From assembly GCA_003484585.1 (NCBI GenBank), contig DNBZ01000115.1, positions 1 through 7,902 of the forward strand: a stretch of DNA of 7,902 nucleotides, given 5' to 3'. The notes beneath the pieces are model-generated. The model was given only the letters and a program-made list of their open reading frames with translations, made no database searches and had not been told where the DNA came from. A program made the translations under genes and the position numbers. Shown here in pieces: positions 4,790-7,902 of this stretch (its first letter is position 1; each line of letters opens with the position of its first letter). This DNA is from Bacteroidota bacterium (GTDB lineage: Bacteria > Bacteroidota > Bacteroidia > NS11-12g > UBA9320).

Positions 4790-6216
4790 TTTCAAAAAAA
4801 TACAAATCACTCTCTCACATCCAAGAAGACCTAGCTAAAGACAAAACTTCTTGTGTAGAGTTAGCTGAGTACTACATCGCTCAAAACAAAAAGCACGCCG
4901 GGCTCAATGCCGTTTTAGAGGTTTTTGAAGAAGAAACCCTAGAGAATGCGGCAGCTATGGATGCTAAAATAAAGGCAGGAACGGCTGGCAGATTAGCTGG
5001 AATGTTTCTAGCGATTAAAGACAATATTTGCTACCAAGGGCATATATCCTCATCCTCTTCTAAAATAATAGGCAACTACGAAGCAGTATATACTGCAACA
5101 GCTTTGCAACGTCTTTTAGATGAAGACGCTATTGTAATTGCTAGATGTAATTGTGATGAATTTGCTATGGGAGCAAGCAATGAGAACTCGGCTTATGGTG
5201 CTGTGCATAACGCTGCAGACTATAGCAGAGTTCCCGGTGGCAGCTCTGGAGGAAGTGCAGTAGCAGTACAAGCAGACCTTTGTTTAGCAGCACTAGGATC
5301 AGATACTGGAGGCTCTATTAGACAACCCGCATCTTTCACAGGCACTATAGGTATAAAACCTACTTATGGCCGGATATCTAGATATGGATTACTCGCTTAT
5401 GCGTCTAGTTTTGATCAAATAGGACCTATCACATCTAGCATAGAAGATTCTGCATTGCTTACCGAAATAATGGCGGGCAAAGATGAGGCAGACGCTACAT
5501 CTTCTTCTACAGAAGTAAAGATTTATAAGGCTGACCTAACCAAGAAATACAGAATATCATACTCTAAAGAAGCTTTAGAAAGTGAGGGCGTATCTGATGG
5601 TGTGAGAATTGCTTACACCCACTTAATAGAAAAGCTAAAGCAAGACGGCCATACGGTAGAAGAGAAATCTTTTCCTTACTTAGATTATATGGTGCCATGT
5701 TACTACGTACTTACCACCGCAGAGGCTTCTTCTAACCTTTCCAGATACAGCGGCATGCTATATGGCCACAGAAGCACCCAAGCTAATGACATAGAATCTA
5801 CTTTTAAAAAATCTAGAAGTGAAGGCTTTGGGCCCGAAGTGAAAAGACGGATAATGACAGGAACCTTTGTGCTAAGTGCAGATTCGTATGATGCATTCTA
5901 TTCCAAAGCTCAAAAAGTAAGGAGAATAATCCAAAGAGAAAGCAATAAAATATTAGAAGAGTATGACCTTTTCTTATGTCCTACTACACCAACGGTCGCC
6001 TTTGAAATAGGAGGAGAGCATAGCAAGGACCCAATAGCAATGTATCTAGCAGATATATTCACAGTACAAGCTCCACTAGCAGGCTTGCCAGCCATATCTA
6101 TACCCACAGAGGAAGAGAATGGGCTATCAATAGGTATGCACTTTATGAGCAGAGCCTTTGCAGAGAATGACTTATTTAACATAGGTGAGATAGTAGCTAA
6201 ATACTATGAAGATTAA
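4786..6216 (+). CDS. gatA: Aspartyl/glutamyl-tRNA(Asn/Gln) amidotransferase subunit A
   Basis: Catalytic glutaminase subunit of the cytosolic GatCAB complex. It frees ammonia from glutamine so that mischarged Glu-tRNA(Gln), or Asp-tRNA(Asn), can be amidated. The 476-residue product is of normal length. The amidase-signature Ser-cisSer-Lys triad is complete: K78 in the AIKDNI segment, S153 in GGSSGGSAVAV (151-161), and the nucleophile S177 in GSDTGGSIR (171-179). These are each one position before the residues known in Staphylococcus aureus GatA (K79, S154, S178). CDEFAMGASNENSAYG at 123-138 and the KPTYGRISRYGL segment at 191-202 are GatA-specific and separate it from general amidases. The gatB and gatC genes are elsewhere. 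The start overlaps tatA by 4 bases, and the end overlaps the next gene by 11 bases. Confidence 0.96.
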   Translation: MISKKYKSLSHIQEDLAKDKTSCVELAEYYIAQNKKHAGLNAVLEVFEEETLENAAAMDAKIKAGTAGRLAGMFLAIKDNICYQGHISSSSSKIIGNYEAVYTATALQRLLDEDAIVIARCNCDEFAMGASNENSAYGAVHNAADYSRVPGGSSGGSAVAVQADLCLAALGSDTGGSIRQPASFTGTIGIKPTYGRISRYGLLAYASSFDQIGPITSSIEDSALLTEIMAGKDEADATSSSTEVKIYKADLTKKYRISYSKEALESEGVSDGVRIAYTHLIEKLKQDGHTVEEKSFPYLDYMVPCYYVLTTAEASSNLSRYSGMLYGHRSTQANDIESTFKKSRSEGFGPEVKRRIMTGTFVLSADSYDAFYSKAQKVRRIIQRESNKILEEYDLFLCPTTPTVAFEIGGEHSKDPIAMYLADIFTVQAPLAGLPAISIPTEEENGLSIGMHFMSRAFAENDLFNIGEIVAKYYED

Positions 6217-7423
6217 ATTCGTTTTAATCGCAATAGGACTAAGTTTACAGTGTGCTGCACAGCTTTCTGATGCGACTCTAACAGCACAGCTAGATAGTTT
6301 AAATACACAAGTGCCTCTCGATTTTAATGAAGATGTACGCTCTGCGATCTACTCGTATAGTATATTGTCTGCCAAAAACCAACAAGTGCTAGCTACATAC
6401 ATCACATACGATACTGAATTAATACAAGTATTTAAGGACAACAATGTGCCGACGGAGTTACGCTTTGCAAGTATATCTCTATCAGATTGCGATTATTTAA
6501 ACTCGCATAGCGATGGCAGAGAGGGCTTTTTTGACATGTCCTACTCCGTGGCCAAAAAACATGGATTAACCTTAACTAACTATGTAGATGAGAGACGAGA
6601 TGTCCTTAAATCTGCAGAGGTTTTTTGCAAAGAAATCACTGAGATTTTTGCCAAAACAGGTGACTGGAGAAAAGCGATAACCATATATGCATCATCTGAC
6701 GTAGCTTGGCAAAAAGCGAGAATTTTATCTGCAGACACTTCGGGGGACTATTGGCCGGTCAGTAAATATTTAGATCAAGAGTTAAGAGAAGTATATCCCA
6801 AGATGGTAGGTGCAATATACCTGGGCCATTACTATAAAAAATTAGGATATAAAGTAGCTCCTCTTCAAATCAAAAAAGAGCAGGTGCTAATAACGCAATA
6901 CACTACGCTATACCAACTCGCTACTAAACTAGAGATGAAGTATGACCTATTGCAAGAGCTAAACCCAATTTACAAAAAGAAAATAATTCCTCAAACAGAT
7001 CAAAAAGTTTATCTGACGATTCCAAGCAACAGACTAGTAAAGTTTAACAGTCTAGGCTCTGATGTATATAACTATGCTCAGCTACCTACGTATACGCGTA
7101 CCGAGGTTAAGGTAATAGGAAATGTGGTTTTTGGAGAGAAGCCAGTGACTCCAACTGTGAATATTTCGGCAGAAAAAACAAAAGAAACGGGTGAGACCGT
7201 AGATGTAATATATGCCGTGCGAAATGGTGACATGTTATCTATAATCGCAGACTTATATGACTGCGAAGTAGTTCAAATAATAAGATGGAACAACCTAGAT
7301 GGAGACAGAATAGACATAAATCAAAAGCTTGTTATCCAGGTAGACTCAGCTCAAAAGGCATACTATCAAAAGATAGGTAGTATGAATAGCGAACAGCGAA
7401 AAGCTATCCAAAGAAAAGATTAA
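6206..7423 (+). CDS. Secreted MltD-like LysM protein with a degenerate lytic transglycosylase domain
   Basis: A 405-residue predicted periplasmic protein. Residues 1-19 form a signal peptide (basic start, hydrophobic core, cleavage near CAAQ). Residues about 75-172 align with the MltD-type lytic transglycosylase domain: ELRFASISLSD for the usual EL-x-YL-x-VIESA, then NYVDERRDVLKSAEVF (125-140) for VDERRDP-x-KSTEAA, then GDWRKAITIYASS for GDW-x-LAIAAYN-x-G. The catalytic glutamate position is L92, the GLWQFM motif is GFFDMS (107-112), and the YN-x-G motif is YASS (161-164). The domain therefore appears catalytically dead. It is followed by a first LysM-like repeat (about 225-273, with LNPIYKKKIIP as in MltD) and a second, clearer LysM (about 335-378, VRNGDMLSIIADLY to NQKLVI). 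LysM repeats bind peptidoglycan glycan. The likely role is a wall-binding scaffold or regulator. It overlaps gatA by 11 bases, and the SGNH gene follows after 9 bases. Confidence 0.88.
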   Translation: MKIKFVLIAIGLSLQCAAQLSDATLTAQLDSLNTQVPLDFNEDVRSAIYSYSILSAKNQQVLATYITYDTELIQVFKDNNVPTELRFASISLSDCDYLNSHSDGREGFFDMSYSVAKKHGLTLTNYVDERRDVLKSAEVFCKEITEIFAKTGDWRKAITIYASSDVAWQKARILSADTSGDYWPVSKYLDQELREVYPKMVGAIYLGHYYKKLGYKVAPLQIKKEQVLITQYTTLYQLATKLEMKYDLLQELNPIYKKKIIPQTDQKVYLTIPSNRLVKFNSLGSDVYNYAQLPTYTRTEVKVIGNVVFGEKPVTPTVNISAEKTKETGETVDVIYAVRNGDMLSIIADLYDCEVVQIIRWNNLDGDRIDINQKLVIQVDSAQKAYYQKIGSMNSEQRKAIQRKD

Positions 7424-7432
7424 ATTGGGCCA

Positions 7433-7902
7433 GTGAAACTGGATAGAAACAAATATCTTGAAAGCAGAAGTTTTAAGCCTGTAACTCTTCTAGTTGCTAT
7501 TCTTGCTGTGAATGTATTGCTAGGACTAATTGTGTTTTTTTTTCCAATGGATGGGATTGCTATAAGTGACAATACTAAGCTGAAATTTATAACCCTTGAA
7601 GAACTAAAAGGGGCTCAAAGCCAGCCTTCTGCAGAGATTGATATAGAAAAAGTCCTTCTGGGTATTTCACTATCAGAAAACTCAGAAGATGATTCGGTAA
7701 AAACACCTCTTGCCACTAAAGGCAAAATAGAAGCAACCCAAAAATCTGATACGAATAACGTCCCTTTTTATAGAAACATTCAGCTTCCACCTCAAAACCC
7801 GAACGCACTAAAGACATTAATACACGCTCTGAAATATGAGAGCAAAAGCAAAACAGTTAGAATCTTACATTACGGAGATTCGCAACTAGAAGGAGATAGA
7901 AT
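7433..7902 (+). CDS. Membrane-anchored SGNH/GDSL hydrolase, GTG start (3'-truncated by window edge)
   Basis: A frame open from 7424 to the window end, with 156 complete codons from the GTG at 7433. Residues about 15-37 (FKPVTLLVAILAVNVLLGLI and onward) form one transmembrane segment with a basic N-terminal side, so the rest should be periplasmic. A polar, low-complexity linker (about 60-110) leads to VRILHYGDSQLEGDR at 142-156, the block I motif of SGNH hydrolases with S150 as the expected nucleophile. Bacteroidota proteins with this HYGDSQxEGDR form often sit near MBOAT acyltransferases and are presumed to act on O-acetyl groups of wall or exported glycans; here that is inference. The GTG start is chosen because the first in-frame ATG (7547) would delete the membrane helix. 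The remaining SGNH blocks are beyond the window. It lies 9 bases after, and in the same frame as, the preceding LysM gene. Confidence 0.82.
   Translation, partial: MKLDRNKYLESRSFKPVTLLVAILAVNVLLGLIVFFFPMDGIAISDNTKLKFITLEELKGAQSQPSAEIDIEKVLLGISLSENSEDDSVKTPLATKGKIEATQKSDTNNVPFYRNIQLPPQNPNALKTLIHALKYESKSKTVRILHYGDSQLEGDR

Noticed and set aside
5910..6182. Minus-strand ORF of 90 codons in the gatA 3' part
   Set aside because: It is a shadow of the conserved gatA frame, and its hydrophobic patches arise from the complementary codons.
1..7902. CRISPR array, tRNA, IS element, phage or defence system
   Set aside because: No direct-repeat array, tRNA-like clover, transposase, integrase, or terminal inverted repeat was seen. 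Most of the window is housekeeping genes with uniform composition.

Overview
The window looks like chromosomal DNA of a member of the Bacteroidota. The grounds are the A+T-rich, poorly Shine-Dalgarno-like gene starts, several TAnnTTTG-type -7 boxes a few bases upstream of start codons, a TatA whose start resembles the Bacteroidota type, a Bacteroidota-style MltD/LysM protein, and an SGNH protein with the HYGDSQxEGDR motif I associate with this phylum. It may be a free-living Flavobacteriales- or Cytophagales-like organism, but I cannot place it further. No tRNA, rRNA, CRISPR array, insertion sequence or prophage gene is visible, and coding density is high. No stretch over 300 bases lacks a gene.

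Layout, left to right. (1) Minus strand, 1-1940: pssA (phosphatidylserine synthase) followed 42 bases later by glyA (serine hydroxymethyltransferase, cut by the left edge). Both proteins use L-serine. (2) 1941-2092: a divergent intergenic region with an inverted repeat. (3) 2093-2599 plus: a DinB-fold putative metalloenzyme, converging on 2596-3696 minus, a two-gene unit of a 105-residue unrecognised protein (TTG start) and a short-chain dehydrogenase. The two stop codons overlap. (4) 3697-3944: a compact region with a short plus-strand ORF (the N-terminal part of a small beta-barrel-like domain, apparently truncated) and, antisense to its tail, a 31-residue single-helix membrane ORF. The latter starts immediately after the stop of the 3-hydroxyanthranilate 3,4-dioxygenase gene (3945-4472, minus). 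(5) 4473-4570: a divergent promoter region. (6) 4571-7902 plus: a tight, translationally coupled run of tatA, gatA, a secreted lytic-transglycosylase-like LysM protein, and a GTG-started membrane-anchored SGNH hydrolase cut by the right edge.

The right-hand operon is the most interesting part. The secreted LysM protein keeps the overall MltD layout but has lost the catalytic glutamate and the other active-site motifs, so it looks like a peptidoglycan-binding pseudoenzyme. It lies nine bases upstream of, and in the same frame as, a membrane-anchored SGNH hydrolase. I infer a cell-wall- or glycan-modifying pair at the end of a housekeeping operon (Tat export, Gln-tRNA amidation). The other noteworthy items are the 31-residue membrane ORF and the truncated barrel gene in 3755-3944.
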